Of a stretch of DNA of 46,676 nt, positions 1 to 8,981 are shown piece after piece (position 1 is the first letter of the stretch; every line of letters begins with the position of its first letter). The position numbers were made by a program, and so were the translations under genes. Source of the DNA: Gemmatimonas sp. (GTDB lineage Bacteria; Gemmatimonadota; Gemmatimonadetes; Gemmatimonadales; Gemmatimonadaceae); assembly GCA_011390885.1 (NCBI GenBank), contig JAABRO010000023.1:1-46676 (forward strand), read 5' to 3'. The notes under the pieces are model-generated. The model ran no database searches and was not told the DNA's origin. It worked only from the letters and a program-made list of their open reading frames with translations.

Positions 1-1
1 A

Positions 2-1339
2 CTGCAGCGCAAGGTGATTCCGCTCTTCCACTACGCGCTGCGCGAGGGCGGCGTCCTGCTGCTGGGCAGCGCGGAGACGATCGGTTCCGCCACGACGCTC
101 TTCGCGTCCGTCAGCGACCAAGGGCGGGTGTATCGACGCCTGACCGTGGCGGAAGGCGCGGAGGTTCCCACGTTTCCCGCGGTCTTCCGCACCCCCACTC
201 AGAAGGAGCAGGCGACCGTGGTCGCTTCCAGGAAGCCGCCCAGTGACACGCTGCAGTCCACCGCCGACCGCCTGCTGCTCGCACGGTACGCCCCGGCGGC
301 GATCCTGGTGGGTGAGCAGGGAGACATTCTCTACGTGAGCGGCAAGACGGGTCGCTACCTCGAGCCAGCGGCAGGGAAGGCGAATTGGAACGTGTTCGCG
401 ATGGCGCGTGAGGGGCTCGCGGCGTCGCTGAACGAAGGATTCTGGCGCGCCGTGCGCACGAGGGAAACGGTCACGCTCCCCGACGTCGTGGTCGGCAGCG
501 GCACCGACGTGCACCACGTGCGCGTGACGATCGATCCGCTCGAGGAGCCGACCGCGGTCGCGCACTCCGTGCTCATCGTGTTCGCCGACATCGCCCCGCC
601 GAAGCCGCCGACACGGGAGGGTCGCCGCAAGCGGCGCGCCGTGAGCGACGAGGCGCACGAGGCACTGCAGAAGAATCTCGAGGAATCGCGCCTGGCCCTG
701 CTCACGGCGCGCGAGGAGATGCAGGTGTCGCAGGAGGAGCTGCGTTCCACGAACGAGGAGCTGCAGTCCACGAACGAGGAGCTGCAGTCCACCAACGAGG
801 AACTCACCACGTCCAAGGAAGAGCTGCAATCCATGAACGAGGAGCTGCAGACCGTGAACAAGGAGCTGCAGTCCAAGCTCGAGGAGCTGTCCACCTCGAG
901 CACGGACATGGCGAACCTGCTCAACAGCACCGACATCGCCACGCTCTTCCTCGACCGGAAGCTGCGCGTGCGCCGCTTCACGACGTCGGCCACGAGCATC
1001 TTCCACCTCATCGCTGGCGATGTGGGCCGTCCGATCACCGACCTCTCGGCGGTGGTCGATGTGCCGCACCTGGTGGACATGGCCGCCGAAGTGATGCGCA
1101 CCCTGATCAGCGTCGAGCAGGAGCTGGAGGGGCGGGACGGCCGCTGGTTCGCCGTGCGCATCCTGCCGTACCGCACGCAGGACGACCGGATCGACGGTGT
1201 GGTGCTGACGTTCAGCGACATCACGCGGGCCAAGTCGCTGGAGACTGCGTTGCGGTCGTCGCGGACCGTGCTCGAGGGCCAGCTCGCCGACTCGATCGAG
1301 CAGCAGCGCGACGCGACGCCGTCGGGGGAGGTCAAGTGA
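2..1339 (+). CDS. CheB/CheR-type fusion sensor protein, C-terminal part (5' truncated by window)
   Basis: The reading frame is open from base 2, so the start lies outside the window. The first residues (LQRKVIPLFHYAL, then GGVLLLGSAETIG) match the end of a CheR-type SAM methyltransferase domain. They are followed by a PAS-like domain (about nt 260-600), a long coiled coil (about nt 640-900) built from repeated NEELQST/NEELQ heptads, and a second PAS domain (about nt 910-1230). CheB-CheR-PAS fusions are signalling proteins that often pair with histidine kinases. The stop overlaps the GTG of the next gene by 4 bp, so the two are almost certainly co-translated and likely work together. The ligand sensed cannot be read from the sequence. 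The N-terminal CheB part is assumed, not seen. Confidence 0.85.
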   Translation: MQRKVIPLFHYALREGGVLLLGSAETIGSATTLFASVSDQGRVYRRLTVAEGAEVPTFPAVFRTPTQKEQATVVASRKPPSDTLQSTADRLLLARYAPAAILVGEQGDILYVSGKTGRYLEPAAGKANWNVFAMAREGLAASLNEGFWRAVRTRETVTLPDVVVGSGTDVHHVRVTIDPLEEPTAVAHSVLIVFADIAPPKPPTREGRRKRRAVSDEAHEALQKNLEESRLALLTAREEMQVSQEELRSTNEELQSTNEELQSTNEELTTSKEELQSMNEELQTVNKELQSKLEELSTSSTDMANLLNSTDIATLFLDRKLRVRRFTTSATSIFHLIAGDVGRPITDLSAVVDVPHLVDMAAEVMRTLISVEQELEGRDGRWFAVRILPYRTQDDRIDGVVLTFSDITRAKSLETALRSSRTVLEGQLADSIEQQRDATPSGEVK

Positions 1340-3483
1340 GCACCTCACGCGATGAGCCCTCACCCTCAGGGGAAGTGGCAGGCGAACCGTCGGCCGCGGC
1401 GGCGGACGAGTCGCTGCAGACGCTGCGCGCGCGGGCCGAGCGCCACCTGCATGAGTCGGTCGCGCACCCGGGCGAGCTGCCGACCGGCGCGGAGGCGCAC
1501 CGGCTCATTCACGAACTGCAGGTGCACGAGGTCGAGCTGGCCATGCAGTACGAGGAGCTCGTGGCCTCGCGCGCCGAAACCGAGCAGCAGCGCGCGCAGT
1601 ATGTCGACCTGTACGACTTTGCGCCCACGGGGTACCTCACGCTCGATCGCGAGGGACGCATCACGCAGCTGAACCTGGCCGCGGCCGCGCTGCTCGGGGG
1701 CCTGCGCGACGAGCTGTTGCAGCAGTCGTTCAACACGTTCGTCGCCGTGCCCGGTCGCGGGGAGTGCGTCGAGTGCCTGGATCGCGCGTTCGACCACGAC
1801 GGGCGCGCACAGTGCGAACTGACGCTGCGGTCACCCGGTCAGGCCGAGCGTCTCGTGCACCTCGAGGCCGTGTCGGCCGCGTCGGGCGGGGAGGTGCGGG
1901 TGAGTCTTGCGGACGTGACGGCGCGTCGACAGGCCGAAGCCGCGCTGCGACTGCGGGATCGCGCCCTGCGTGCCGTGTCGCATGGCATCCTCATCACCGA
2001 CCCGAACCAGCCGGACAATCCGATCATTTACGCCAACGCCGGCTTCGAGCGGCTGACCGGCTATCGCGCCGCCGATGTGATCGGGCGCAACAGCCGCTTC
2101 CTGCACGGTGCCGATACCGATCCGGCCGTGGTGCGCACGCTGCAGGAGGCGATCCGGGACGGCCGTCCCTGCAGCGTCGAGGTGCTGCACTACACGAGGC
2201 GTGGCACCTCGTACTGGAGCGCGCTCACGCTCACGCCGGTGCGTGACGACGCCGGCCGCCTCGTGCAGTACGTGAGCGTGGACGTGGACATGTCGGAGCG
2301 CCGTGCGCTCGAGGAAGCGTTGCGGCAGTCCCAGCGCATGGAGGCCGTGGGGCGCCTGGCCGGTGGCATCGCGCACGACTTCAACAACCTGCTCACGGTC
2401 ATCAACGGCTACAGCGACGTGCTGTGCACGGATCTCGCACGGTCGGATCCCATGTGGGAGCTGGCATCGGAAATCGGGCACGCGGGTGCGCGCGCCGCCA
2501 CGCTCACGCGGCAGCTGCTCGCGTTCAGCCGCCGCCAGACGCTCGACCTGCGCGTGCTCGACCTGAACGAGATGGTGAACGGGACCGTGACGATGCTGCG
2601 CCGGGTCATCGGCGAGGATGTGGACCTGCAACTCGACCTCGCGCCGGTGCCCGCACGGGTGCGCGGCGATGCGGGACAGCTCGAGCAGGTGCTGGTGAAC
2701 CTGGCCCTCAACGCGCGCGATGCGATGCCGGGCGGTGGCACGCTGAGCGTGCGCGTCGCGACGGTGGAGGTGGACGCGGACTACCGGCGCGCCCATCGGG
2801 ACGTGGCCAGCCTGCACCACGCCGCCGGGCACCAGATGCCATCGGGTGCGTACGTGGTGCTGACCGTGGCGGATACGGGCACCGGGATGGATGCGAAGAC
2901 CGCAGCCCGCGTGTTCGAACCCTTCTTCACCACCAAGGAGGTGGGCAAGGGCACCGGCCTGGGGCTCGCCATGGTGTTCGGCGTGGTCGAGGAGAGCGGG
3001 GGGTACGTCACGGTGGCGAGTGAACTCGGTCGCGGCAGCGAGTTCAGCATCTACCTGCCGGTGGTGCCCGACGCGGTCCCTGCCGGTGACGCGGCGCTCA
3101 CCGTGCACCCGCGCGGACACGAGACGATCCTGCTGGTGGAGGACGAGGCCTCGGTGCGCACGTTCGCGGCGCGGGTGCTGCGGGAGCACGGGTACACGGT
3201 GCTCGAGGCCGACTCGGCGTCACAGGCCCTGCAGATCACCGAATCGGGCAGGGACGTGCAGATGCTCGTCACCGACGTGGTCATGCCGGGCATGGGTGGC
3301 CGGACGCTCGCCGAGACGATCCGGGCCGGCCAGCCGGCGCTGCCGGTGCTGTTCATGTCCGGCTACACCGATGACGAGCTGCTGCGGCGCGGCGTGCAGC
3401 GGCTCGGGGTGCCGTTCCTCCCCAAGCCATTCACCAAGCACACGCTCACGCGGGCGGTCCGGACGGTGCTCGACACCGCCTGA
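1336..3483 (+). CDS. Hybrid sensor histidine kinase, PAS-PAS(LOV-like)-HisKA-HATPase-REC
   Basis: A 715-residue protein starting at GTG 1336, with a strong GGGGGAGGT ribosome site just upstream and a 4 bp overlap with the CheB/CheR gene. Order: helical N-terminus, PAS (about 90-195), LOV-like PAS (about 205-320), HisKA with the H box AHDFNN (phospho-acceptor H347), HATPase_c with N box NLALNARDAM, G1 box VADTGTGMD and the GKGTGLGLAM loop, then a receiver domain with phospho-acceptor D647 in VTDVVMPG. No transmembrane segment is visible, so it should be cytoplasmic. The LOV-like domain has GRNSRFLHG where photoactive LOV domains have GRNCRFLQG, so the adduct-forming cysteine is Ser253. The C-terminal receiver suggests a phosphorelay or self-regulation. 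The output partner is not in the window. Confidence 0.92.
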   Translation: MSTSRDEPSPSGEVAGEPSAAAADESLQTLRARAERHLHESVAHPGELPTGAEAHRLIHELQVHEVELAMQYEELVASRAETEQQRAQYVDLYDFAPTGYLTLDREGRITQLNLAAAALLGGLRDELLQQSFNTFVAVPGRGECVECLDRAFDHDGRAQCELTLRSPGQAERLVHLEAVSAASGGEVRVSLADVTARRQAEAALRLRDRALRAVSHGILITDPNQPDNPIIYANAGFERLTGYRAADVIGRNSRFLHGADTDPAVVRTLQEAIRDGRPCSVEVLHYTRRGTSYWSALTLTPVRDDAGRLVQYVSVDVDMSERRALEEALRQSQRMEAVGRLAGGIAHDFNNLLTVINGYSDVLCTDLARSDPMWELASEIGHAGARAATLTRQLLAFSRRQTLDLRVLDLNEMVNGTVTMLRRVIGEDVDLQLDLAPVPARVRGDAGQLEQVLVNLALNARDAMPGGGTLSVRVATVEVDADYRRAHRDVASLHHAAGHQMPSGAYVVLTVADTGTGMDAKTAARVFEPFFTTKEVGKGTGLGLAMVFGVVEESGGYVTVASELGRGSEFSIYLPVVPDAVPAGDAALTVHPRGHETILLVEDEASVRTFAARVLREHGYTVLEADSASQALQITESGRDVQMLVTDVVMPGMGGRTLAETIRAGQPALPVLFMSGYTDDELLRRGVQRLGVPFLPKPFTKHTLTRAVRTVLDTA

Positions 3484-3516
3484 ACACGAGCCGCCCGCGC
3501 CGAGCGGTGCGACGTG

Positions 3517-3903
3517 TCAGCTCGCCTTGCGCGCCATGCACTCGATTTCCACGCGCGCGCCGAGCGGCAGGCCGGCCACGGCCACGGTGGTGCGCGCCGG
3601 ATAGGGCGCCGAGAAGCGCGTGGCGTAGGCGGCGTTCATGGCGGTGAAGTCGGCCATGTCGGTGAGATACACGTTGCACTTCACCACGTCGTCCATGCTC
3701 AGCCCGGCGTCCTCGAGCACGGCCTGCAGGTTGTCGAACACGCGGTGCGTCTGCGCGCCCACGTCCCCCTCGATGAGCTGCCCGGTGGCGGGGTCGATCG
3801 GGGTCTGGCCGGAGCAGAAGAGTTCGCTGCCGCTCCAGACGGCGTGGGAGTAGGGGCCGATGGCGGCGGGGCCGCGCGGGCTGAGGTGCGACTGGCGGGA
3901 CAT
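3517..3903 (-). CDS. ridA: RidA family enamine/imine deaminase
   Basis: A 128-residue protein, the usual RidA/YjgF length. It has the typical N-terminus (GPAAIGPYSHAV), the GQ motif (LFCSGQTPIDPATG), the V-x-V-Y-L-x-D-M core and the late P-A-R-T-T-V arginine motif that binds the substrate carboxylate. RidA proteins hydrolyse reactive 2-aminoacrylate-type enamines released by PLP enzymes and so protect metabolism from damage. ATG 3903 is chosen because it opens exactly at the conserved domain; upstream in-frame sequence is not family-like. It converges with the histidine kinase gene (33 bp gap) and diverges from the DUF5995 gene. Confidence 0.9.
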   Translation of the reverse strand: MSRQSHLSPRGPAAIGPYSHAVWSGSELFCSGQTPIDPATGQLIEGDVGAQTHRVFDNLQAVLEDAGLSMDDVVKCNVYLTDMADFTAMNAAYATRFSAPYPARTTVAVAGLPLGARVEIECMARKAS

Positions 3904-4023
3904 GGCAGGGGAGTGCAGGGAGTGGGCAGGGTCGGGCGCTTGGACGCCCCGGGAACAGCCTCCGTGCACGATACGCCGCCGGCACCGGCGACACCACGCC
4001 TCCGGCGCCTCGCCTTGCCTCCG

Positions 4024-4803
4024 ATGTCGGGTTGGGGCACGTTTTCGCGCCTCGAGGTGAGACCCGCCTCCCCACTCGCCGTGACCGCTCCCGTTCCGCT
4101 GCTCACCGACCGCATGGATGCGCACATCGCCGCCTGGCAGCAGGCCGGCGACCCGCGGCACGTCTTCCTGCAGTGCTACGGCCTCATGACGCGCAACGTG
4201 CTCGGCGCGATCGAGGCGGGAGAGTTCCACCATCCGGCGTGGGTGCACACGCTGCTGCACCGCTTTGCGGACTACTACTTCGACGCGCTGTCGGCGTACG
4301 AGCGCCACGATGCGCACACGCCCGCCGTGTGGCACTACACCTTTCATGCCACCACGCAGCACCGCCTGCACGTGCTGCAGCAGCTCTTCCTGGGCGTGAA
4401 CGCGCACATCAACTACGACCTCGTGCTCACGCTGCTCGACATGCTCGGGCCGGCGTGGCGCGACCTCGATGACGAGGCACGGCGCTCCTTCCACGCCGAC
4501 CACTGCCACATCAACGCCGTGATCGAACGCACGATCGACGTGGTGCAGGATACCGTGATCGAGCGGGTGAGCCCGTCCATGGACCTCGTGGACACGCTGC
4601 TCGGCCGCACCGACGAATGGCTCATTGGCCAGCTCATTCGCAGCTGGCGCGGCGCCGTGTGGACACGCAGCTGCACGCTGCTGGCCGCGCGGGAGCCGGC
4701 CGAACACGCCCGCCTGCTGCGCGCGCTCGAAGCGGACGTGCTGCGCACGGCGCGGCGCATTGCCCCGGGAATCGCGGGAACCGCATCGGTCCGGTCGTAC
4801 TAG
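4024..4803 (+). CDS. DUF5995 family protein
   Basis: A 259-residue helical protein recognised by the DUF5995 hallmark GVNAHINYDL near the middle and by histidine-rich helices around it (ADHCHINAVIERTIDVVQDTV). The function of the family is unknown. Many His and Asp residues in the core would be compatible with metal binding, but that is inference. ATG 4024 is the first start after the divergent ridA promoter region. GTG 4081, just before the part that resembles the family, is an equally possible start, and neither has a clear Shine-Dalgarno. No signal peptide or membrane helix is seen. Confidence 0.7.
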   Translation: MSGWGTFSRLEVRPASPLAVTAPVPLLTDRMDAHIAAWQQAGDPRHVFLQCYGLMTRNVLGAIEAGEFHHPAWVHTLLHRFADYYFDALSAYERHDAHTPAVWHYTFHATTQHRLHVLQQLFLGVNAHINYDLVLTLLDMLGPAWRDLDDEARRSFHADHCHINAVIERTIDVVQDTVIERVSPSMDLVDTLLGRTDEWLIGQLIRSWRGAVWTRSCTLLAAREPAEHARLLRALEADVLRTARRIAPGIAGTASVRSY

Positions 4804-4925
4804 CTGACAGTCGCCCACGCCGGGGCTGCCCTCCATCGCCGTAGGCGCACTTGCGACCGCGGGGAACGACCCTCAGACTCGTCGGTTGCCTCGGTCGCTC
4901 GCCCCACGCCACGCTCCATCGGGAC

Positions 4926-6602
4926 ATGGAATCGTTCGAACTTCTGCTCGCAGTGCTCGTAGGCGTCATCGTCGGTGCCGGCACTGTGTGGTGGCTCTCC
5001 AGGTCCCGCCTCACGTCGGAGGTCGATGCTGCCGTCGCGAAGGCGGAGTCGACGGCGCGCGTCGATTCGGCGGAGTTGCGCCAGCGGCTGCGCGGTGCCG
5101 AGGATGAGCTTGCGCGACGCCACAGCGAGCTCGCACTCGCCAACGAGCTGCAGCAGGCGCTGCGAGACCAGCTCCTTGCGGCCCGCACCGAGCAGGGACG
5201 GCTCGCCCAGCAGGCAGAGCGGGTGCCGCAGCTCGAAGAGCAGATGCGCACGCTGGGACACGACATGGCGCAGGCGAGCGGACAGATCGCCTCACTGACC
5301 GAGCAGAAGGCGAAGTTCGAGGAGCAGGCCAGCGGACTGCCCGAACTCCGGCGGCGCCTCGACGAGAGCGTGCGTCACATCGACGCGCTGCGGACTGAAC
5401 TGCATGCCGCGCGGGAAGGGCGGGCGCACGAGGTGTCGAGGCTGCACGCCGAACTCGAAGCCGAGCAGCGGGGCGCGAAGGAGAAGCTTGCGCTCCTGCT
5501 CGCCGCGAAGGAGGAGCTGTCCAACCAGTTCAAGTCGCTGTCGAACGAGATCCTCGAGGACAAGGCGAAGCGCTTCACGGAGCAGAACACCGAGTCGCTG
5601 GGACAGCTCCTCGGACCGCTGCGCACGCAGCTGTCGGAGTTTCGCGGCAAGGTGGAGGAGGTCTATGTCCAGGAGGGCAAGGACCGTCACGCGCTCTCCG
5701 AGCAGGTTCGTCTGCTGGCAGACATGAACAGGATGCTGAGCGAGGACGCCCGGAAGCTGACGGAAGCGCTGAAGGGCAACTCGAAGGCCCAGGGCAACTG
5801 GGGTGAGCTGATCCTCGAGCGCGTGCTCGAGTCGGCAGGGCTGCGCAAGGGACATGAGTTCGTCGTGCAGGAGAGCACGCGGCGCGAGGACGGGTCGCGC
5901 GGTCAGCCGGACGTGGTGATCAACCTGCCGGAGTCGCGGCGGCTGATCGTCGATGCGAAGGTGTCGCTGACGGCGTATGAGGAGTACATGCGGGCAGAGT
6001 CCGATGAGGATCGGTCACTGGCAGGGCGTCGGCATCTCGAGTCGGTTCGCGGTCATATCAAGGGCCTCTCGGAGAAGCAGTACGAGGCGCTGCACGGAAC
6101 GCAGTCCCCGGACTTCGTCATCATGTTCGTGCCGATCGATTCCGCCTTCATGGTGGCCTCGATGCAGGACGGTGAGCTGTTCACGCGCGCCTGGGAGCGG
6201 AACGTCCTGCTCGTCAGCCCATCCACGCTGCTGTTCGTGGTTCGGATCGTCGCGCACCTCTGGCGGCAGGAGCAGCAGAACCAGAATGCCCAGGAAATCG
6301 CGGCCCGTGGCGCGAAGCTCTACGAGCAGCTGACGCGCTTCATCGAAGATCTCGAGGAGATGGGGAAGCGTCTCGACCAGGCGCAGGACGCCTTCCAGGG
6401 CGCGTACAAGCGCCTCGTCAAGCAGAAGGGCAACGTGGTGTGGCAGGCCGAGCAGCTCCGGAAGCTCGGCGTCAAGCCGAACAAGGCGCTGCCGCCGGCC
6501 TTGCTCGAGCTCGCCGAGCCGGATGCCGAGGACCCCGCGCTGCCTGCCGCGGTGCCCGCAACGGCGCCACAGCTCGCCGCGGGAACGCCGACGGACGTGT
6601 AG
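4926..6602 (+). CDS. rmuC: DNA recombination protein RmuC
   Basis: A 558-residue protein with one N-terminal membrane anchor (FELLLAVLVGVIVGAG), a coiled coil of roughly 200 residues (about 35-235) and a C-terminal nuclease-like RmuC domain. Family signatures include GNWGELILERVLESAGL, VDAKVSLTAYEEY and the VPIDSAFMVA region; the Asp and Lys in VDAKV match the PD-(D/E)XK-like core. RmuC proteins limit inversions at short inverted repeats in E. coli. That is of interest here because this chromosome segment is rich in long palindromes. ATG 4926 places the membrane segment at the very N-terminus and is preferred over an upstream in-frame ATG at 4851. Confidence 0.93.
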   Translation: MESFELLLAVLVGVIVGAGTVWWLSRSRLTSEVDAAVAKAESTARVDSAELRQRLRGAEDELARRHSELALANELQQALRDQLLAARTEQGRLAQQAERVPQLEEQMRTLGHDMAQASGQIASLTEQKAKFEEQASGLPELRRRLDESVRHIDALRTELHAAREGRAHEVSRLHAELEAEQRGAKEKLALLLAAKEELSNQFKSLSNEILEDKAKRFTEQNTESLGQLLGPLRTQLSEFRGKVEEVYVQEGKDRHALSEQVRLLADMNRMLSEDARKLTEALKGNSKAQGNWGELILERVLESAGLRKGHEFVVQESTRREDGSRGQPDVVINLPESRRLIVDAKVSLTAYEEYMRAESDEDRSLAGRRHLESVRGHIKGLSEKQYEALHGTQSPDFVIMFVPIDSAFMVASMQDGELFTRAWERNVLLVSPSTLLFVVRIVAHLWRQEQQNQNAQEIAARGAKLYEQLTRFIEDLEEMGKRLDQAQDAFQGAYKRLVKQKGNVVWQAEQLRKLGVKPNKALPPALLELAEPDAEDPALPAAVPATAPQLAAGTPTDV

Positions 6603-6687
6603 CGGGATCGAAGCCGCAGCCGCGGCGATCGCGTCGCCAACGTGCCGTGCCCGTGCGCCTGTCGGACCCGGGCCACATCTTCAGGCC

Positions 6688-7773
6688 ATGCCTTCCCATG
6701 ACAAACTGGTCCGCTGGATCGACCTCATCACTGCGCTGCTGCGCCGGCGCTACCCTGCCAGCTTCGAGGAGCTGGCGCGCGACGTGCCCGACTACGACTA
6801 CGACGGCCAGCCCTCCGACACGCTCAAGCGCAAGTTCGAGCGCGACAAGGATGAGTTGCGCAAGGCGGGGGTCGCCATCGAGACCGTCCCTGAAGCCGAC
6901 GGCGAGTCCTCGCGCTACGCGTTGAGCGCGAAGGCCTTCTACCTGCCGTTTCTCGTGATCCTCGGGGCCGATGCACCGCCCGGCGCGCGTCCCGAGGGGT
7001 ACCGCGCGCTCGCCACGCTCGCCCTGCTCCCCGAAGAGGCGGCCATGCTGCGACGGGCTGCCGAGCGGGTCGCGCTGCTCGATGCCGAGTCGCTCACCGT
7101 GGACGCGAACCAAGCGCTGCGCAAGCTGCGCTACGACCTGCCCGGCGAACTGCCCGCGCCGCCCGAATCGGTGCCCGCGAGCAACGGCACGGTCTTTCGC
7201 GCACTGGTGGACGCGACCGAGCGCGCGAAGCGCGTGACCTTCTCGTATCACAGCATGGGACGCGGCGAGCCATCGCTGCGCACCGTGGAGCCCTATGGCC
7301 TCGTGTACCTCACGGGCCATTGGTACCTGGTGGCCCACGACCCGGCGCTCGGCGAGATCCGCCACTATCGCACCTCGCGCATGCACGAGGTGAAGGTGAA
7401 CGACAAGCAGCCGGGGAGCGCCGACTTCACGGTGCCCCGCGGCTTCGACCTCAAGGCGCACGCGCGCTCGCGACAGGCATGGGAACTCGGCACCGGCGAC
7501 ATCGAGGCCATCGACGTGCTGTTCCGCGGACAGGGCGGTGACGTGACCGCCGCGCTTCGGATCGGCGAGCCGGTGGCGCACGACGGCGCCGAACCGCGCC
7601 TGCGCTTCCATGTGCGCCGCCGCGACACGTTCCTGCGCTGGGTGCTGGCCTTCGCCGGCGACGCGGAGCCCGTGGCACCGCCAGAGGTCGTCGACGACTG
7701 GCATACGCTCGTGCGCGACACGCTCGCCGCGCATCAGCGCGCGGCGGATACGCCCGCCGCGGAGGTCGCATGA
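6688..7773 (+). CDS. WYL-domain transcriptional regulator (PafB-like)
   Basis: A 361-residue protein with an N-terminal winged HTH (about 1-75, LRRRYPASFEELARDVPDY then a DTLKRKFERDKDELRKAG recognition region) and a WYL domain (about 170-240) carrying the literal WYL motif in GHWYLVAHD followed by IRHYRTSRM. WYL domains sense nucleic acid or nucleotide ligands; PafBC in actinobacteria activates DNA-damage genes. The last codons overlap the next WYL gene by ATGA, giving the PafB-PafC tandem layout. ATG 6688 is chosen because it opens directly at the HTH. Confidence 0.88.
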   Translation: MPSHDKLVRWIDLITALLRRRYPASFEELARDVPDYDYDGQPSDTLKRKFERDKDELRKAGVAIETVPEADGESSRYALSAKAFYLPFLVILGADAPPGARPEGYRALATLALLPEEAAMLRRAAERVALLDAESLTVDANQALRKLRYDLPGELPAPPESVPASNGTVFRALVDATERAKRVTFSYHSMGRGEPSLRTVEPYGLVYLTGHWYLVAHDPALGEIRHYRTSRMHEVKVNDKQPGSADFTVPRGFDLKAHARSRQAWELGTGDIEAIDVLFRGQGGDVTAALRIGEPVAHDGAEPRLRFHVRRRDTFLRWVLAFAGDAEPVAPPEVVDDWHTLVRDTLAAHQRAADTPAAEVA

Positions 7774-8753
7774 GCGCGCGCGCGCAGGACCAGCTCGAGC
7801 GGCTGCTGCTCGCGCTGCCGCACCTGGCGGAGGACACGGAGATTCCGGTCACGGAGCTCGCGGCGATCGTGGGGTGCGATGCCGACACGCTGCTGGGTGA
7901 TCTCGAGGCACTCACCTCACTCGACCGGGACATCGCCGGCCACGTCGAATCCATCGAGCTGTTCCTGACGGCCGGCTCCGTGGGCGCGCGCACGTCGCAC
8001 TTCCGGCGCCCCATGCGCCTGTCGCGCAGCGAACTCGCCGCACTCGACCTCGGACTCGGCCTGCTCCTCCTCGAGCGGCCGCTCGAGGAGCGCGGCACGG
8101 TCCGCACCGTGCGGCGGAAGCTGCGCGAGGCGTCGGTGCTGCCGCCGGCGCGCGTCAGCCAGGGCGTCGTCACGCGCGCCGAGCCGACGCCGGCGCTGCC
8201 GGTCGAGGCCGAGGGCGTGCCGGAGCCACACCTCGAGTCCTTCGGTCGGTTGTGCACGGCGCACGAGGAGCGGCGCGCCGTGCAGCTCACGTATCAGCGG
8301 GCCGGGGCCGCGTCGGCCGACGTGCGCCTCGTGCATCCGTGGGCCATCGTGCGCGCGCATCAGCACGTGTACGTGGTGGGCTGGTGCACGAATGCGACCG
8401 CCGTGCGCGTCTTCCGGCTCGACCGCATCGTGCAGGTGGAGCTCGACGGGGCGCGCTTCGACGTCCCGTCCGACTTCAACGTGGACGCGGTGCTGCGCGA
8501 AGGACGCATCTTCTCGGGTGAGTGTCCCGAGGACGAACTCGTGGTGCACTACTCCCCGCGCATCGCGCGCTGGATCGCCGAACGCGAGCAGCTGCCGCTC
8601 GAGTCCGACGGCTCCGTGACCGTCACCTGGCCGCTCGCCGATGACGACTGGGCGGTGCGGCACGTGCTCCAGTACGGCGTCGATGCCACGGTCGTCTCGC
8701 CCGCTCGCATTCGCGAGCAGGTGCTGGCCACGCTGCAGCGCCTCGGCGCTTGA
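7770..8753 (+). CDS. WYL-domain transcriptional regulator (PafC-like partner)
   Basis: A 327-residue protein that overlaps the upstream WYL regulator by 4 bp (ATGA). It has an N-terminal winged-helix region (LLALPHLAEDTEIPVTELAAIVGCDADTLL in pieces), then a WYL domain with HPWAIVRAHQHVYVVGWC and VFRLDRI, and a C-terminal WCX-type segment. The WYL tripeptide itself is diverged (VYV). The tandem order and size match PafB/PafC heterodimeric regulators, so the two products probably form one complex. The DNA target cannot be deduced. A TTGACA promoter element of the next unit overlaps its stop codon region. Confidence 0.86.
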   Translation: MSARAQDQLERLLLALPHLAEDTEIPVTELAAIVGCDADTLLGDLEALTSLDRDIAGHVESIELFLTAGSVGARTSHFRRPMRLSRSELAALDLGLGLLLLERPLEERGTVRTVRRKLREASVLPPARVSQGVVTRAEPTPALPVEAEGVPEPHLESFGRLCTAHEERRAVQLTYQRAGAASADVRLVHPWAIVRAHQHVYVVGWCTNATAVRVFRLDRIVQVELDGARFDVPSDFNVDAVLREGRIFSGECPEDELVVHYSPRIARWIAEREQLPLESDGSVTVTWPLADDDWAVRHVLQYGVDATVVSPARIREQVLATLQRLGA

Positions 8754-8778
8754 CAGCGCCCGCCGTCGCGTGCATCAT
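8750..8778 (+). promoter_or_regulatory. Predicted sigma70 promoter of the aroF leader
   Basis: A perfect TTGACA (8750-8755) is followed after exactly 17 bp by CATCAT (8773-8778), a 4/6 match to TATAAT. The predicted transcription start is at about 8785-8786, that is, at the A of the leader-peptide ATG, which would make the leader transcript leaderless. The -35 overlaps the end of the WYL gene. Confidence 0.6.
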
Positions 8779-8785
8779 GCCGCTC

Positions 8786-8857
8786 ATGAGCACCCGCGCC
8801 TTCTCGTATTGGCATGGTTACCGCACGCCGCCCCGCATGGGATCCGGTGTCAGGTAA
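8786..8857 (+). CDS. aroF leader peptide rich in aromatic codons
   Basis: A 23-codon open frame (ATG 8786 to TAA 8855-8857) lies between the promoter and the terminator hairpin ahead of aroF. Its codons 6-12 read FSYWHGY, so Phe, Tyr, Trp and Tyr codons cluster within seven positions, matching the three end products of the pathway that DAHP synthase opens. An in-frame ATG at 8777 would add three residues. Ribosome stalling at these codons when charged aromatic tRNAs are scarce is the classical attenuation logic. The role is inferred from position and composition; translation is not shown. Confidence 0.65.
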   Translation: MSTRAFSYWHGYRTPPRMGSGVR

Positions 8858-8891
8858 TCGCGCGTAACACGCTCACCCTGACCAACCGCGA

Positions 8892-8923
8892 GGCCCGTGC
8901 ACAGTGCACGGGCCTTTTGTGTT
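8892..8923 (+). terminator. Attenuator terminator upstream of aroF
   Basis: GGCCCGTGC (8892-8900) pairs perfectly with GCACGGGCC (8906-8914) around a 5 nt loop, and is followed by TTTTGTGTTT (8915-8924). It lies 34 bp after the leader peptide stop and 58 bp before aroF. An upstream pair, GTCAGG (8849-8854) with CCTGAC (8877-8882), brackets the leader stop codon and could be the competing structure. A clear antiterminator that pairs with the terminator arm was not found by eye. Confidence 0.75.
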
Positions 8924-8981
8924 TCAGCCCGGCACCACGCGCGACGACTCGCGGATCCTCTCACTTCGGCACGGATCCGTC

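Noticed and set aside
640-900. Tandem 21 bp repeats (GAGCTGCAGTCCACGAACGAG type) considered as a DNA repeat element
   Set aside because: They encode the NEELQST heptads of a coiled coil common in CheB/CheR-PAS proteins, so the repetition is at protein level.
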